NCBI RefSeq assembly: GCF_020616155.1 | Contig: NZ_CP085530.1 | Span: 1,053,501 to 1,117,500, forward strand | DNA from: Vogesella sp. XCS3 | Lineage (GTDB): Bacteria; Pseudomonadota; Gammaproteobacteria; Burkholderiales; Chromobacteriaceae | Length of the DNA stretch: 64,000 bases | Reading direction: 5' to 3' | Part shown: positions 8,556 to 17,963 of the stretch, in pieces | Layout of the letters: each line of letters opens with the position of its first letter | Position numbering within the stretch: the first letter of the stretch is position 1 | The notes under the pieces: generated by a model | Seen by the model: the letters and a program-made list of their open reading frames with translations, nothing else | Told to the model about the DNA's origin: nothing | Database searches by the model: none | Position numbers and translations under genes: made by a program

Positions 8556-9131
8556 TTATTGATTCTGCGGGCACTTGCCGGTGACATTCTGGTATTGAGC
8601 CCGAATAAGCGGCATGTCGCGGGCAATATCGCCGCTAGGCTGAAACATACCCATGACACCACCCTGCTTCTTGGCAAAATCCAGATAACCCAGCGCGATC
8701 GGCACACCCGCACCACAGGCGATGTGATAAAAGCCGGTCTTCCATTCTGCCACTTTGGCACGGGTTCCCTCCGGCGGAATCGCCACCGCCAGCTGATGGC
8801 TGCGATGAAATACCTCGACCATTTGCTCCACCAGCGAATTCTTCTGGCGGCGATCCACCGGAATCCCGCCCAGCCAGCGCATGATCGGGCCCTTCGCACC
8901 GGTAAACAGTGTGTGCTTACCCATCCAGTACAGCTTGGCCCCGCCGGCAAAACAGAACATCAGCGTATACGGAAAGTCCCAGTTGCTGGTATGCGGCGCA
9001 CCGATCAGCACGTACTTCTTGTCGGCGGGGAAAGCACCATGCAGGCGCCAACCCAGCAATCGCAGCATGATCAGGGAAAACCAGCGCAACAGGGTACGCA
9101 AGATTGGTGTATCGAATATGGTGGAATGCAT
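8556..9131 (-). CDS. PlsC-like lysophospholipid acyltransferase
   Basis: A 191-residue glycerolipid acyltransferase-fold protein. The HX4D catalytic motif appears as HTSNWD (about residues 47-52) and the acyl-acceptor binding motif as PEGTRAK (about 120-126). A hydrophobic N-terminal stretch suggests membrane association. It probably acylates a lysophospholipid or a related acceptor. It is shorter than the main PlsC, so it is likely an auxiliary member. Single gene, with no operon partners. Confidence 0.88.
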   Translation of the reverse strand: MHSTIFDTPILRTLLRWFSLIMLRLLGWRLHGAFPADKKYVLIGAPHTSNWDFPYTLMFCFAGGAKLYWMGKHTLFTGAKGPIMRWLGGIPVDRRQKNSLVEQMVEVFHRSHQLAVAIPPEGTRAKVAEWKTGFYHIACGAGVPIALGYLDFAKKQGGVMGMFQPSGDIARDMPLIRAQYQNVTGKCPQNQ

Positions 9132-9391
9132 TAAAAGCTACCGCAAAGCCAAACGGCGCACTCTATAGCAGCCCGTGCACGTGGTAAATCAGTCATAGAA
9201 AAGAATACTCAAACCACCACATTCGATAGATTTTGCCAGACGAATACAACACTTATCCGCTAGATGCCGCGCACAAGTTACGCAACACACAAATGATACT
9301 TGCACACTACGCCAGCTCGGCGTAATAAAGCAGTAACGCTAAGCGGTCAGATTGCTAGATAGAGCAGCATCCCTTCAAAGGAGAAGCCGTC

Positions 9392-9559
9392 ATGTCGCAG
9401 TATCAGTCCAAGTCTTCGTACTATGAAGTTCGCGCCGAAGTGCGCAGTAACGCACTGGCCGGCAAGCCCATGCCACGCAGCCGCCCTTGTGATATCCGCA
9501 ACGCAGCCGCCCGCCGCGAGATAGAGCGGCGGCGCATAGAGCGCGAAGCCCGCGAATAA
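9392..9559 (+). CDS. 55-residue Arg/Glu-rich small protein
   Basis: An ATG at 9392 follows a very strong AAAGGAG ribosome site (9377-9383) and opens a 55-codon frame ending with TAA at 9557-9559. A terminator lies downstream, so it forms a complete transcription unit. The protein has a polar N-terminus (MSQYQSKSSYYEV) and a charged helix at the C-terminus (ARREIERRRIEREARE). I do not recognise the family. It may bind nucleic acid or a protein partner, but nothing in the sequence decides this. Codon choice matches the neighbours. Confidence 0.7.
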   Translation: MSQYQSKSSYYEVRAEVRSNALAGKPMPRSRPCDIRNAAARREIERRRIEREARE

Positions 9560-9649
9560 GCTCACCCGCCTCCACCCACACCCTGCTGCACGACCCAATG
9601 CAGCAGCAGGTAGTTGTCAACCGTATTGCACGCCATCTGATCGACCATA

Positions 9650-9676
9650 AAAAAGCGCCCTAAGGGGCGCTTTTTG
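9650..9676. terminator. bidirectional terminator
   Basis: A stem with GCGCCC/GGGCGC flanked by A5 and T5 (loop TAAG), between the 55-residue gene and the sensor kinase. Confidence 0.88.
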
Positions 9677-9697
9677 CTGTCATTTCCTACTCAAAAC

Positions 9698-11761
9698 CTA
9701 TAAGTCACGGGCTACCTCTTCCGGGCTGGCCAAGGCCGGCTCGCAGGGCAGCCACACGCGAAATGCCGCGCCACCGGCCGCCAGGTTGGCCGCATGAATA
9801 TCCCCGCCGTAGCGCTCCACCAGGCCGTGGCATACCCACAAACCCAAGCCACTACCTTCCGCCTTGCGCGTAAAGAACGGCGTAAACAGCTGCGCCATAT
9901 CCCCCGGCGCAATGCCAGGGCCGCTGTCCGACACGGTCAGCAGCACGCCAGCCTGGCCGTCCACACCGGGGCAATCCCGCGTAGCCAGCGATAACATGCC
10001 ACCTTCCGGCATGGCCTGCAGTGCGTTGAGCAACAGATTGATCAACACCTGCTGAAGCTCGTAACGGTTTACCAGCAAAGCGCCCGCAGCCTGCCAATCC
10101 TTGCTGACGGCAACGTGGCTGCGCCCCAGCTGATGGCTGACTAGCACCAGGCTATCCTGGAACACCTCCTCGGGACGCACCTGCTGCAGGTAGCCCGAGT
10201 ACTCGCTTGGGCGAGCGTACTGCAGTAGCTTGGCCACAATCAGCCGGATGCGCTGCACCTGCTCGTTCAGCAGACGGAACTCCTCCGCCACTGGCAGCCC
10301 AGCCTCGCCCAGCAGCTCGCGCATCAGCTCGAGATTGCCCTGCATGACCGCTACCGGGTTATTCACCTCGTGCGCAATGCCCGCCGCCAGCTGGCCAATG
10401 GCCGCCAGCTTTTCCGATTTGAACAGTTGCTGCTGCGCCGTCAGCAGGGTCTGGTTGGCCGCAGCCAGTTCGCGCGTGCGCTCGGCCACCTTGTCATCCA
10501 GCTCGGCAGCCCAGCGCGTCAGCGCCTGGTTTTGCGACTGGATACGGTCCAGCAGGTGGTCAAAATGGCTGGCCAGCATGGCCAGCTCGTCGTCCTGCGG
10601 CAAGCTGCCCACGCGGGCATCCAGCTGCCCCGCTTCCACCTGGCGCATGGTGGCGCGCAGCCGCCCTACCGGGTGGATAACCGACTGGGCAAAACGCCAG
10701 CTCACCCAGGCCGCTACCGCCATGGTGATGGCAAACAGCACAAACAACACGGCCAGCGCCATCCATTTGGCCAGCACAAAAGGCTGCTCCAGAAAGCCCA
10801 CATACAGCATGCCCACCCGCTCGCCACGACTATCCTGCAAGGGCTGATAGCCAGAGACATACCAGTCACCCACTACCAGCGCCCGATCCAGCCATAGCTG
10901 GCCATGCTCCAGCACACGGTCGGCTACCGCACCAGACACCCTGGTGCCGGTAGCCCGCCCGCCCTGGGGCAAGGCCACGGTGGTGGCGATACGCACATCA
11001 CCCAGAAACAGCGTAGTCGAGCCACGGCTACGCTGCGGCAACGAGCCCGGCGGGTAAACCAGATGCTGGATGCGGTCGACAAAGTCCACATTGCGATTCA
11101 GCAGCAGCCCCCCCACCAGCGCCAGGCGCCGCCCGGGCACCGCAGCGGCAGCGTGCAGCACCAGCCCGGACAGGCTCTGCTGCTGCAGGCTGGGCCGGGC
11201 ACCCCGCGTAGGGCGCAGCTCGATGCGCGCCCGCTGCGCCAATGCCGGAGACAGTGCAGCCAACTGCGCCGGGCTGAACGTATCCAGCGCGACACGATTC
11301 TGCCCGGCCAGGCCGGCAGCCAGCACGCTGCCATCCGGGTAGACCGGGTGCGGCGTGCCGCGCAGGGAGCTCGCCAACACCTGTTGGCGCTCATCTACCA
11401 GCAGCAGGTAATCCAGCGCCAGCGACTGCGCCCGCGACTGCAACAGCGCATCCAGCCCGGCACCGGGGCGACGCCAGGCATCGGCCAGCGCTTCGGAGTT
11501 GGCCAGGGCTTCGATATTGCGGCCAACATCACCCTGCACCCGCTCAAAGTACGTGGTTGCCACCGCCAGGTCGCTACGCACCTTGAACACCAGCAGCTCC
11601 TGAAAAGCCGCCCCGCCCCAGCCGGCCAGCAACAGCAACAGCACGGGGAACCCCACCACCAGCGGGAACAGCGCCAACGCGACAAAGCGGTTGCGCACCG
11701 AGCGGTTCAGCGGCTGCATCAGCCGCTGCCACAGCCGCGCTACTCGCCCCAGGCCAGACAT
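9698..11761 (-). CDS. membrane sensor histidine kinase of the formate dehydrogenase locus
   Basis: A 687-residue kinase. A first membrane helix (about residues 27-48) precedes a large periplasmic double-Cache-like sensor region. A second helix (about 330-355) leads into HAMP, a coiled-coil stretch, HisKA with the H-box GIAHEVNNP (His about 464) and an HATPase domain with a G-box GSGLGLW near 638. It overlaps the start of its upstream partner, the NtrC-type regulator, by 22 bp, so the two are co-transcribed and form a two-component pair. The sensed signal is not visible; formate or a respiratory cue is inferred from the locus. Confidence 0.92.
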   Translation of the reverse strand: MSGLGRVARLWQRLMQPLNRSVRNRFVALALFPLVVGFPVLLLLLAGWGGAAFQELLVFKVRSDLAVATTYFERVQGDVGRNIEALANSEALADAWRRPGAGLDALLQSRAQSLALDYLLLVDERQQVLASSLRGTPHPVYPDGSVLAAGLAGQNRVALDTFSPAQLAALSPALAQRARIELRPTRGARPSLQQQSLSGLVLHAAAAVPGRRLALVGGLLLNRNVDFVDRIQHLVYPPGSLPQRSRGSTTLFLGDVRIATTVALPQGGRATGTRVSGAVADRVLEHGQLWLDRALVVGDWYVSGYQPLQDSRGERVGMLYVGFLEQPFVLAKWMALAVLFVLFAITMAVAAWVSWRFAQSVIHPVGRLRATMRQVEAGQLDARVGSLPQDDELAMLASHFDHLLDRIQSQNQALTRWAAELDDKVAERTRELAAANQTLLTAQQQLFKSEKLAAIGQLAAGIAHEVNNPVAVMQGNLELMRELLGEAGLPVAEEFRLLNEQVQRIRLIVAKLLQYARPSEYSGYLQQVRPEEVFQDSLVLVSHQLGRSHVAVSKDWQAAGALLVNRYELQQVLINLLLNALQAMPEGGMLSLATRDCPGVDGQAGVLLTVSDSGPGIAPGDMAQLFTPFFTRKAEGSGLGLWVCHGLVERYGGDIHAANLAAGGAAFRVWLPCEPALASPEEVARDL

Positions 11762-13155
11762 TTGCGCTCCAGCGTCTTGCGCGAGATCCCCAAGCGGCGT
11801 GCCGCCTCGGACTTGTTGCCACCACAGGCCGCCAGAATGGCGCGGATATGGCGACTTTCCACCTCAGCCAGGCACTCATCCGCACCGGCCAGGTTGGCCG
11901 CAGGCTCGCCAGCCGGGCTGGCACTCCCAGCAGCACGCGTGCACGGCAGGTCGCGCGGTACATAACCCAGAATCAGCGAGCGCTCTACCAGGTTCTTCAA
12001 CTCGCGCACATTGCCCGGCCAGTCGTACGCAGCCATGGCCGCGAGAATGGCCGGCTCCACCTCTACCGGCTGCACCCCCAGCGCGGGGCTGAGCAGGTCC
12101 ATAAAGTGCGCGGCCAACTCGGGCAGGTCTTCGGTACGCTCACGCAGCGGCGGCAAGTGCAGCTCCAGCACCTGCAGCCGGTAATATAAATCGGCGCGGA
12201 AGCGGCCTGCGGCCACCTCGTCCGCCAGCGGTTTGTTGGTTGCCGCGATCACGCGCACGTCCACCTTGATTTCCTGCTCCGAACCCACCGGGCGGATGCG
12301 GCGCTCCTCCAGCACACGCAGCAGCTTGGCCTGGATGGGCAAAGGCAGCTCGCCGATTTCATCCAGAAACAGCGTACCGCCGCGGGCGTAGTAAAACAGG
12401 CCATCACGGCTGCCGGTAGCGCCGGTATACGCCCCCTTCACATGGCCGAACAGCTCGCTTTCGATGAGTTCCTGCGCAATGGCAGCACAATTGACCGGCA
12501 CAAAGCTGGCATTGGCGCGCGGGCTTTGCTGGTGCAGCGCGCGGGCCACCACTTCTTTGCCGGTACCGGACTCACCCTGTATCAGCACAGTAGAAGGCAT
12601 GGGCGCAAAGCGCTGCAGCAGCGTGCGCAGCTCGGCGATGGCCGGCGAGTGGCCAATAAGGCCGTCGCGGCTGACATGGCTGCGGCTGGCGTGCGAGGCC
12701 ACCTCGCGGCGCAACACCCAGTTTTCTGCCTCCAGCCGTGCGCGCTCGAAGGCGCGCCTTGCCGAGTTGATCAGCTGCGCCAGCGAAAACGGCTTCAGCA
12801 GAAAGTCCGAAGCGCCGGCGCGCAAGGCGTCGATAGCGGTTTCCACGTCCGCAAACGCCGTCATCAGGATGACTTCGCTGTTCACGCCGCGCTCGCGCAG
12901 CTGCTTGAGCCAATTCACCCCCGACATGCCGGGCAGGGAAATATCCAGCACGATCAAATCGAAACGCTGCTGCGCTACCAGTGGCTCGGCGTCCTCGACG
13001 CTACCGGCGGTATGCACGCTACCGCAGCGCACTTCCAGCGCGCGACGGATGAAGTTCACCATACCCGGCTCGTCATCCACCACCAGCACGCTATAGCTGC
13101 CCCATGGCTTGGCCGCATTCTCGGCGGCAGCCGCCAAGGTGTTTTCTTGCTGCAA
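11740..13155 (-). CDS. NtrC-family sigma-54 response regulator
   Basis: A 471-residue activator. The receiver domain has VVDDEP and phospho-acceptor Asp in IVLDISLPG (about residue 71). An AAA+ ATPase domain follows, with Walker A GESGTGKE and the sigma-54-contacting loop present as GAYTGA, a common variant of GAFTGA. The C-terminal Fis-type helix-turn-helix is GNKSEAARRLGISRKTLERK. I start at TTG 13155, which has an AAGGAG site 8 nt upstream; a longer ATG frame (13203) has no such site and runs through the predicted operator. It probably drives the divergent fdh operon. Confidence 0.92.
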   Translation of the reverse strand: MQQENTLAAAAENAAKPWGSYSVLVVDDEPGMVNFIRRALEVRCGSVHTAGSVEDAEPLVAQQRFDLIVLDISLPGMSGVNWLKQLRERGVNSEVILMTAFADVETAIDALRAGASDFLLKPFSLAQLINSARRAFERARLEAENWVLRREVASHASRSHVSRDGLIGHSPAIAELRTLLQRFAPMPSTVLIQGESGTGKEVVARALHQQSPRANASFVPVNCAAIAQELIESELFGHVKGAYTGATGSRDGLFYYARGGTLFLDEIGELPLPIQAKLLRVLEERRIRPVGSEQEIKVDVRVIAATNKPLADEVAAGRFRADLYYRLQVLELHLPPLRERTEDLPELAAHFMDLLSPALGVQPVEVEPAILAAMAAYDWPGNVRELKNLVERSLILGYVPRDLPCTRAAGSASPAGEPAANLAGADECLAEVESRHIRAILAACGGNKSEAARRLGISRKTLERKCLAWGE

Positions 13156-13173
13156 GACCCTACTCCTTCTGCG

Positions 13174-13184
13174 GACAAATAGTC
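13174..13184. promoter_or_regulatory. putative activator site 1 (GAC-N5-GTC dyad)
   Basis: The 11-mer GACAAATAGTC is exactly repeated in inverted orientation at 13207-13217. Each copy is itself a GAC-N5-GTC dyad. It lies just upstream of the regulator's ribosome site, so binding here could also control the regulator's own gene. Confidence 0.6.
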
Positions 13185-13206
13185 GCACCCGGCACAGGGG
13201 CATTGG

Positions 13207-13217
13207 GACTATTTGTC
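13207..13217. promoter_or_regulatory. putative activator site 2 (GAC-N5-GTC dyad)
   Basis: This is the inverted partner (GACTATTTGTC) of site 1. The centres are 33 bp apart, about three helical turns, so two dimers would sit on the same face. It is about 90 bp upstream of the sigma-54 -24 element, a typical distance for enhancer sites. Confidence 0.6.
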
Positions 13218-13295
13218 TGGCTTTTATTGCTACCGGCGGCAGGCCGGATAACGTAAAGCCTTGTTTATTCGTGACATAAGCAAAAACCCTATCCC

Positions 13296-13311
13296 GGGCA
13301 CGGCAAATGCT
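13296..13311 (+). promoter_or_regulatory. sigma-54 (-24/-12) promoter of the fdh operon
   Basis: GGGCACG, four bases, then ATGCT. The invariant GG (13297-13298) and GC (13309-13310) are separated by 10 bp, as required. It matches 6 of 7 bases of the -24 TGGCACG block. Transcription would start near 13322, giving a leader of about 50 nt to the fdhA ATG. Confidence 0.7.
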
Positions 13312-13373
13312 ATGCCAAGGCTATTGCGCAACCCGGCGTACGTCAAACGAATAGCGATAAAAAGGAGAGTCCG

Positions 13374-16300
13374 ATGGAAGTGAACCGGCGGCAGTTTTTC
13401 AAACTCAGCGCGGCGCAAGTAGGCGCCTCCAGCCTGGTAGCCATGGGTTTCAGCCCGGCCGAGGCGCTGGCCGAGGTGCGCCAGTACAAGCTGCTGGGCG
13501 CCCGCGAAACGCGTAACACCTGTACCTACTGTTCGGTGGGCTGTGGCCTGATCCTGTACAGCCTGGGTGACGGTGCCAAGAACGCCAAAGCGGAAATCAT
13601 GCACATCGAAGGCGACCCGGACCACCCGGTAAGCCGCGGCTCGCTCTGCCCCAAAGGCGCAGGCTTGCTGGACTTCATCCATAGCCCCAAACGCCTGAAA
13701 TACCCGGAAGTACGCGAAGCCGGCAGCAATGAATGGAAGCGCATCAGCTGGCACGACGCGATCCACCGCATTGCCAAGCACATGAAGGCCGACCGCGACG
13801 CCAACGTACAAGACAAAAATGCCGACGGTGTGCCGCTTAACCGCTGGCTGACCACCGCCATGCTTACCGCCTCGGCGGGCTCCAACGAAACCGGCATCAT
13901 CACGCAAAAATTCCTGCGCAGCCTGGGCATTATCGCTACCGATGCGCAGGCCCGCGTCTGCCACGGCCCTACCGTATCGGCGCTGGCGTCTACCTTTGGC
14001 CGTGGCGCCATGACCAATAGCTGGGTAGACATCAAGAACGCCGATTTCATCTTGGTGATGGGCGGCAACGCCGCCGAGGCACATCCGGTAGGCTTCAAAT
14101 GGGCGATCGAAGCCAAGAAAACCCGCGGCACCAAGCTGATTGTGGTGGACCCGCGCTACAACCGCACCGCGGCGGTGTCTGACTTATACATGCCGATTCG
14201 CGCCGGTGCCGACATCCCGTTCCTGGGCGGCGTGATCAACTGGCTGATTGCCCACGACAAGATCCACTGGGACTACGTGAAAGCCTATACCAACGCCAGC
14301 TTTATCGTGAGCGAAGGCTTTGGCTTTGAAGAAGGCCTGTTCAGCGGCTACGACGAAGCCAAGGGCAAGTACGACCGCAGTAGCTGGGCTTACGAGCTGG
14401 ACGCCGACGGCAACGCCAAGACCGACCCCACGCTGCAGCACCCGCGCTGCGTGTGGAACCTGATGAAGGCCCACTTTGCCCGCTATACCCCGGAAGTGGT
14501 CACCAACCTGTGCGGCACACCGGTAGAAGGCTTTCTGGAAGTGTGCAAACAGCTGGGCGAAACCGCCCGCCCGGATAAAGTGGGCACCATCCTGTACGCA
14601 CTGGGCTGGACCCAGCACACCGTGGGCGCGCAGAACATCCGCACTATGGCCATGATCCAGCTGCTGCTGGGCAATATGGGCATGCCAGGCGGCGGCGTGA
14701 ACGCGCTGCGCGGCCACTCCAACATCCAGGGCTTGTCCGACCTGGGCCTGCTGTCCACCTCGCTGCCGGGCTACCTGACGCTGCCCAACGAGAAAGACCA
14801 CCCCGACTACGCCAGCTACATCGCCAAAACCACGCCCAAGGCGCTGCAGCCTAACCAGTTCAACTACTGGAGCAACACGCCCAAGTTCTTTGTCAGCCTG
14901 ATGAAGTGGTTCTGGGGCGACAAGGCCAGCGCAGACAACAACTGGGGCTTTGACTGGCTGCCCAAGTGGGACAAGCTGTACGACGTGCTGCACATCGTGG
15001 AACTGATGCACCAGGGCAAGATGAATGGCTTCATCGTGCAGGGCTTCAACCCGCTGGCGTCGTTCCCGGACGCCACCAAGGTCACACAGGCGTTCAGCAA
15101 GCTCAAATACATGGTGATCATCGACCCGATCGCCACCGAAACATCTACCTTCTGGCAAAACCAGGGCGAGTCGCACGACGTGAACCCGGCCGACATCCAG
15201 ACCGAGGTATTCCGCCTGCCGTCCACCTGCTTTGCCGAAGAAGACGGCGCCATTGTCAGCTCGGCACGCTGGCTGCAGTGGCACTGGAAAGGCGCTGACG
15301 CACCAGGCGAAGCCAAGGGCGACAACGAGATCATCGGCGAGCTGTTCAACACCCTGCGCCAGATGTACCTGCAGGAAGGCGGCAAGGTAGCCGAGCCTAT
15401 CCTGAACGTGGCCTGGAACTACCGCGACCCGAACGCCCCGAGCCCGGAAGAACTGGCGCGCGAGATGAACGGCAAGGCGCTGGCCGACCTGCTCGACCCG
15501 AAAGAAGCCGGCAAATTCCTGGCCAAAAAAGGCGAGCAGCTGCCCGGCTTTGCCGCACTGCAGGACGATGGCAGCACCAGCTGCGCCTGCTGGATTTTCT
15601 CCGGCAGCTGGACACAGGCCGGCAACCAGATGGCTCGCCGCGACAACACCGACACCGGCCTGGGCAACACACCGGGCTGGGCATGGTCGTGGCCGGCCAA
15701 CCGCCGCATCCTGTACAACCGTGCCAGCTGCAGCCCGGCCGGTGCTCCGTGGGACCCGAAACGCAAACTGATTGGCTGGAACGGCGAAAAATGGGCCGGG
15801 GCCGACATCCCCGACTTCAAGGCCGACGCCGGGCCGGATAGCGGCATGAACCCCTTCATCATGAACCCGGAAGGCGTAGCGCGGCTGTTCTGTACCGACA
15901 AGCTGGCAGATGGCCCCTTCCCCGAGCACTACGAGCCGATGGAAAGCCCGATCGGCACCAACCCGCTGCACCCCAAGGTAGTGAGCAGCCCGGCGGTGCG
16001 CATCTTCAAGACCGACCGCGAGCGCCTGGGCACGCACAAGGAGTTCCCGTACGTGGGCACCACCTACCGCCTGACCGAGCACTTCCAGTTCTGGACCAAG
16101 TCGGTACTGCTGAACGCCATTGCGCAGCCGGAGCAGTTTGTCGAGATCGGCGAAGCACTGGCAAAAGAAAAAGGCATCGTGCAAGGCGACACGGTGAAGG
16201 TCAGCTCCAAACGCGGCTTCATCAAGGCCAAGGCGGTAGTCACCAAGCGACTGATGGCGCTGCAGGTCAACGGCCAGACCGTACACCAGATCGGCATTCC

Positions 16301-16430
16301 GCTGCACTGGGGCTGGGAAGGCGTGGCGCAAAAAGGCTACCTGACCAACAGCCTGCCCCCTGCCGTGGGTGACTGCAATACACAGACGCCCGAGTACAAA
16401 TCTTTCCTGGTAAACCTGGAAAAAGCCTGA
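13374..16430 (+). CDS. fdhA: formate dehydrogenase, molybdopterin catalytic subunit (FdnG/FdoG type)
   Basis: A 1018-residue periplasm-facing catalytic subunit that oxidises formate to CO2 at a bis-MGD molybdenum or tungsten site. The N-terminus carries a Tat signal (RRQFFK, residues 5-10, then a hydrophobic stretch). A 4Fe-4S cluster is bound by C50, C53, C57 and C92. Residue 196, selenocysteine in E. coli FdnG, is here an ordinary cysteine (ARVCHGPT, codon TGC), so no Sec machinery is needed. Length and order match FdnG/FdoG. A strong AAAAAGGAG site precedes the ATG. It is the first gene of a five-gene operon and contains no copy of the dispersed 10-mer. Confidence 0.96.
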   Translation: MEVNRRQFFKLSAAQVGASSLVAMGFSPAEALAEVRQYKLLGARETRNTCTYCSVGCGLILYSLGDGAKNAKAEIMHIEGDPDHPVSRGSLCPKGAGLLDFIHSPKRLKYPEVREAGSNEWKRISWHDAIHRIAKHMKADRDANVQDKNADGVPLNRWLTTAMLTASAGSNETGIITQKFLRSLGIIATDAQARVCHGPTVSALASTFGRGAMTNSWVDIKNADFILVMGGNAAEAHPVGFKWAIEAKKTRGTKLIVVDPRYNRTAAVSDLYMPIRAGADIPFLGGVINWLIAHDKIHWDYVKAYTNASFIVSEGFGFEEGLFSGYDEAKGKYDRSSWAYELDADGNAKTDPTLQHPRCVWNLMKAHFARYTPEVVTNLCGTPVEGFLEVCKQLGETARPDKVGTILYALGWTQHTVGAQNIRTMAMIQLLLGNMGMPGGGVNALRGHSNIQGLSDLGLLSTSLPGYLTLPNEKDHPDYASYIAKTTPKALQPNQFNYWSNTPKFFVSLMKWFWGDKASADNNWGFDWLPKWDKLYDVLHIVELMHQGKMNGFIVQGFNPLASFPDATKVTQAFSKLKYMVIIDPIATETSTFWQNQGESHDVNPADIQTEVFRLPSTCFAEEDGAIVSSARWLQWHWKGADAPGEAKGDNEIIGELFNTLRQMYLQEGGKVAEPILNVAWNYRDPNAPSPEELAREMNGKALADLLDPKEAGKFLAKKGEQLPGFAALQDDGSTSCACWIFSGSWTQAGNQMARRDNTDTGLGNTPGWAWSWPANRRILYNRASCSPAGAPWDPKRKLIGWNGEKWAGADIPDFKADAGPDSGMNPFIMNPEGVARLFCTDKLADGPFPEHYEPMESPIGTNPLHPKVVSSPAVRIFKTDRERLGTHKEFPYVGTTYRLTEHFQFWTKSVLLNAIAQPEQFVEIGEALAKEKGIVQGDTVKVSSKRGFIKAKAVVTKRLMALQVNGQTVHQIGIPLHWGWEGVAQKGYLTNSLPPAVGDCNTQTPEYKSFLVNLEKA

Positions 16431-16443
16431 GGAGCCCCGGAAC

Positions 16444-17346
16444 ATGGCACTGCAATCACTTGATATTACCCGCCGCTCCGCCAGCCCCACGGCCAGCCCG
16501 CAGGCGCGCAAGACCATCGAAATCGCCAAACTGATCGACGTTTCCACCTGTATCGGCTGCAAGGCCTGCCAGGTAGCCTGTTCGGAGTGGAACGACATCC
16601 GCGAGGAGGTTGGCCACAACATCGGCGTGTACGACAACCCTACCGACCTGAGTGCCGACGCCTGGACGGTGATGCGCTTTGCCGAAGAAGAAAGCAACGG
16701 CAAGCTGGAATGGCTGATCCGCAAAGACGGCTGCATGCACTGCGCCGACCCCGGCTGCCTGAAAGCCTGCCCGTCGCCGGGTGCCATCATCCAGTACAGC
16801 AACGGCATTGTGGATTTCCACCAGGAAAACTGCATCGGCTGTGGCTACTGCATTTCCGGCTGCCCGTTCAACGTGCCGCGCATCAGCAAGAAGGACAACA
16901 AGGCCTACAAATGCACCATGTGCTCGGACCGCGTATCGGTGGGCCAGGAGCCGGCCTGCGTGAAAACCTGCCCTACCGGCGCCATCCAGTTCGGTAGCAA
17001 GGAAGACATGAAAGACGTGGCCGCCACCCGCGTGGCCGACCTGAAAAACCGCGGCTACGCCAATGCCGGCCTGTACGACCCGCAAGGCGTGGGTGGCACC
17101 CACGTGATGTACGTACTGCACCACGCCGACAAGCCGGAGCAGTACTCGGGCCTGCCGAAAGACCCGGCCATCAGCACCACCGTGCAGCTGTGGAAAGGCT
17201 GGCTCAAACCGCTGGCCACCATCGGTATTGCCGCAGCCGGCCTGTTCGGTTTCTTCCACTACATCACCGTGGGCCCGAACCGCCCGGACGACGAAGATGA
17301 ACACGCTGCGGCCAACCCTGCCGCCAAACAGGAGGACAAGGCATGA
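16444..17346 (+). CDS. fdhB: formate dehydrogenase iron-sulfur subunit (FdnH/FdoH type)
   Basis: A 300-residue electron-transfer subunit. Cysteine clusters for four 4Fe-4S centres are visible: [11 protein letters not shown] (about residues 36-46), [14 protein letters not shown] (about 98-111), [12 protein letters not shown] (about 132-143) and CTMCSDRV followed by CVKTCP. A C-terminal membrane helix (about 245-265, [15 protein letters not shown]) anchors it to the periplasmic face. It passes electrons from FdhA to the cytochrome b subunit. Its start is 13 bp after fdhA, and its stop overlaps the gamma-subunit ATG (ATGA). Confidence 0.96.
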   Translation: MALQSLDITRRSASPTASPQARKTIEIAKLIDVSTCIGCKACQVACSEWNDIREEVGHNIGVYDNPTDLSADAWTVMRFAEEESNGKLEWLIRKDGCMHCADPGCLKACPSPGAIIQYSNGIVDFHQENCIGCGYCISGCPFNVPRISKKDNKAYKCTMCSDRVSVGQEPACVKTCPTGAIQFGSKEDMKDVAATRVADLKNRGYANAGLYDPQGVGGTHVMYVLHHADKPEQYSGLPKDPAISTTVQLWKGWLKPLATIGIAAAGLFGFFHYITVGPNRPDDEDEHAAANPAAKQEDKA

Positions 17347-17963
17347 AAGAGCAACTGATCCAGCGCTATAGCGCGGCCGAACGCATCAACCACTGGATTG
17401 TGGCGGTGTGCTTCATCCTGCTGGCGATTTCTGGCCTGGCGTTTTTCTACCCGGCTTTCTTCTGGCTCACCGGCGTATTTGGCACCCCGCAGCTGGCGCG
17501 CATCATCCACCCCTTTGTGGGCGTGATCATGTTCGTGGCTTTTGCGCGGCAGTTTTTCCGCTACTGGCACCATAACCTGATCAACAGCGAAGACATCCGC
17601 TGGATGAAATCGGTCAAGACCGTGCTGTCCGGCCACGAGGTGGGCGATACCGGCAAGTACAACGGCGGCCAGAAGGGCATGTTCTGGCTGATGTGCGTGT
17701 GCATGGCCGTGATGCTGGTGTCGGGCTTCATCGCCTGGCGGCCTTACTTTGCCGGCTATTTCCCGATTCCGGTTATCCGCCTGGCGCTGCTGGCGCACGC
17801 CTGGGCCGCTACGGGGCTGATCGCCGGCATTATCGTGCACGTGTACGCCGCGTTCTGGGTAAAAGGCACCATCCGCGCCATGGTGGAAGGCGTGGTGACC
17901 CACGCCTGGGCCAAGAAACACCACCCGCGCTGGTACCGTGAAATGACAGGCAAGCAAAAATGA
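17343..17963 (+). CDS. fdhC: formate dehydrogenase cytochrome b556 subunit (FdnI/FdoI type)
   Basis: A 206-residue integral membrane subunit with four predicted helices. The conserved histidines for haem b and the quinone site include those in [10 protein letters not shown], the [10 protein letters not shown] segment and the LAHAWAATG and [10 protein letters not shown] helices. It passes electrons to the quinone pool, so formate feeds the respiratory chain. It overlaps fdhB by an ATGA, and its own TGA overlaps the fdhD start, indicating tight translational coupling. Confidence 0.95.
   Translation: MKEQLIQRYSAAERINHWIVAVCFILLAISGLAFFYPAFFWLTGVFGTPQLARIIHPFVGVIMFVAFARQFFRYWHHNLINSEDIRWMKSVKTVLSGHEVGDTGKYNGGQKGMFWLMCVCMAVMLVSGFIAWRPYFAGYFPIPVIRLALLAHAWAATGLIAGIIVHVYAAFWVKGTIRAMVEGVVTHAWAKKHHPRWYREMTGKQK

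Noticed and set aside
14184..16835. Open frame of 883 codons on the minus strand
   Set aside because: Fully antisense to fdhA and the start of fdhB, which have clear catalytic motifs. The antisense product has no recognisable domain.
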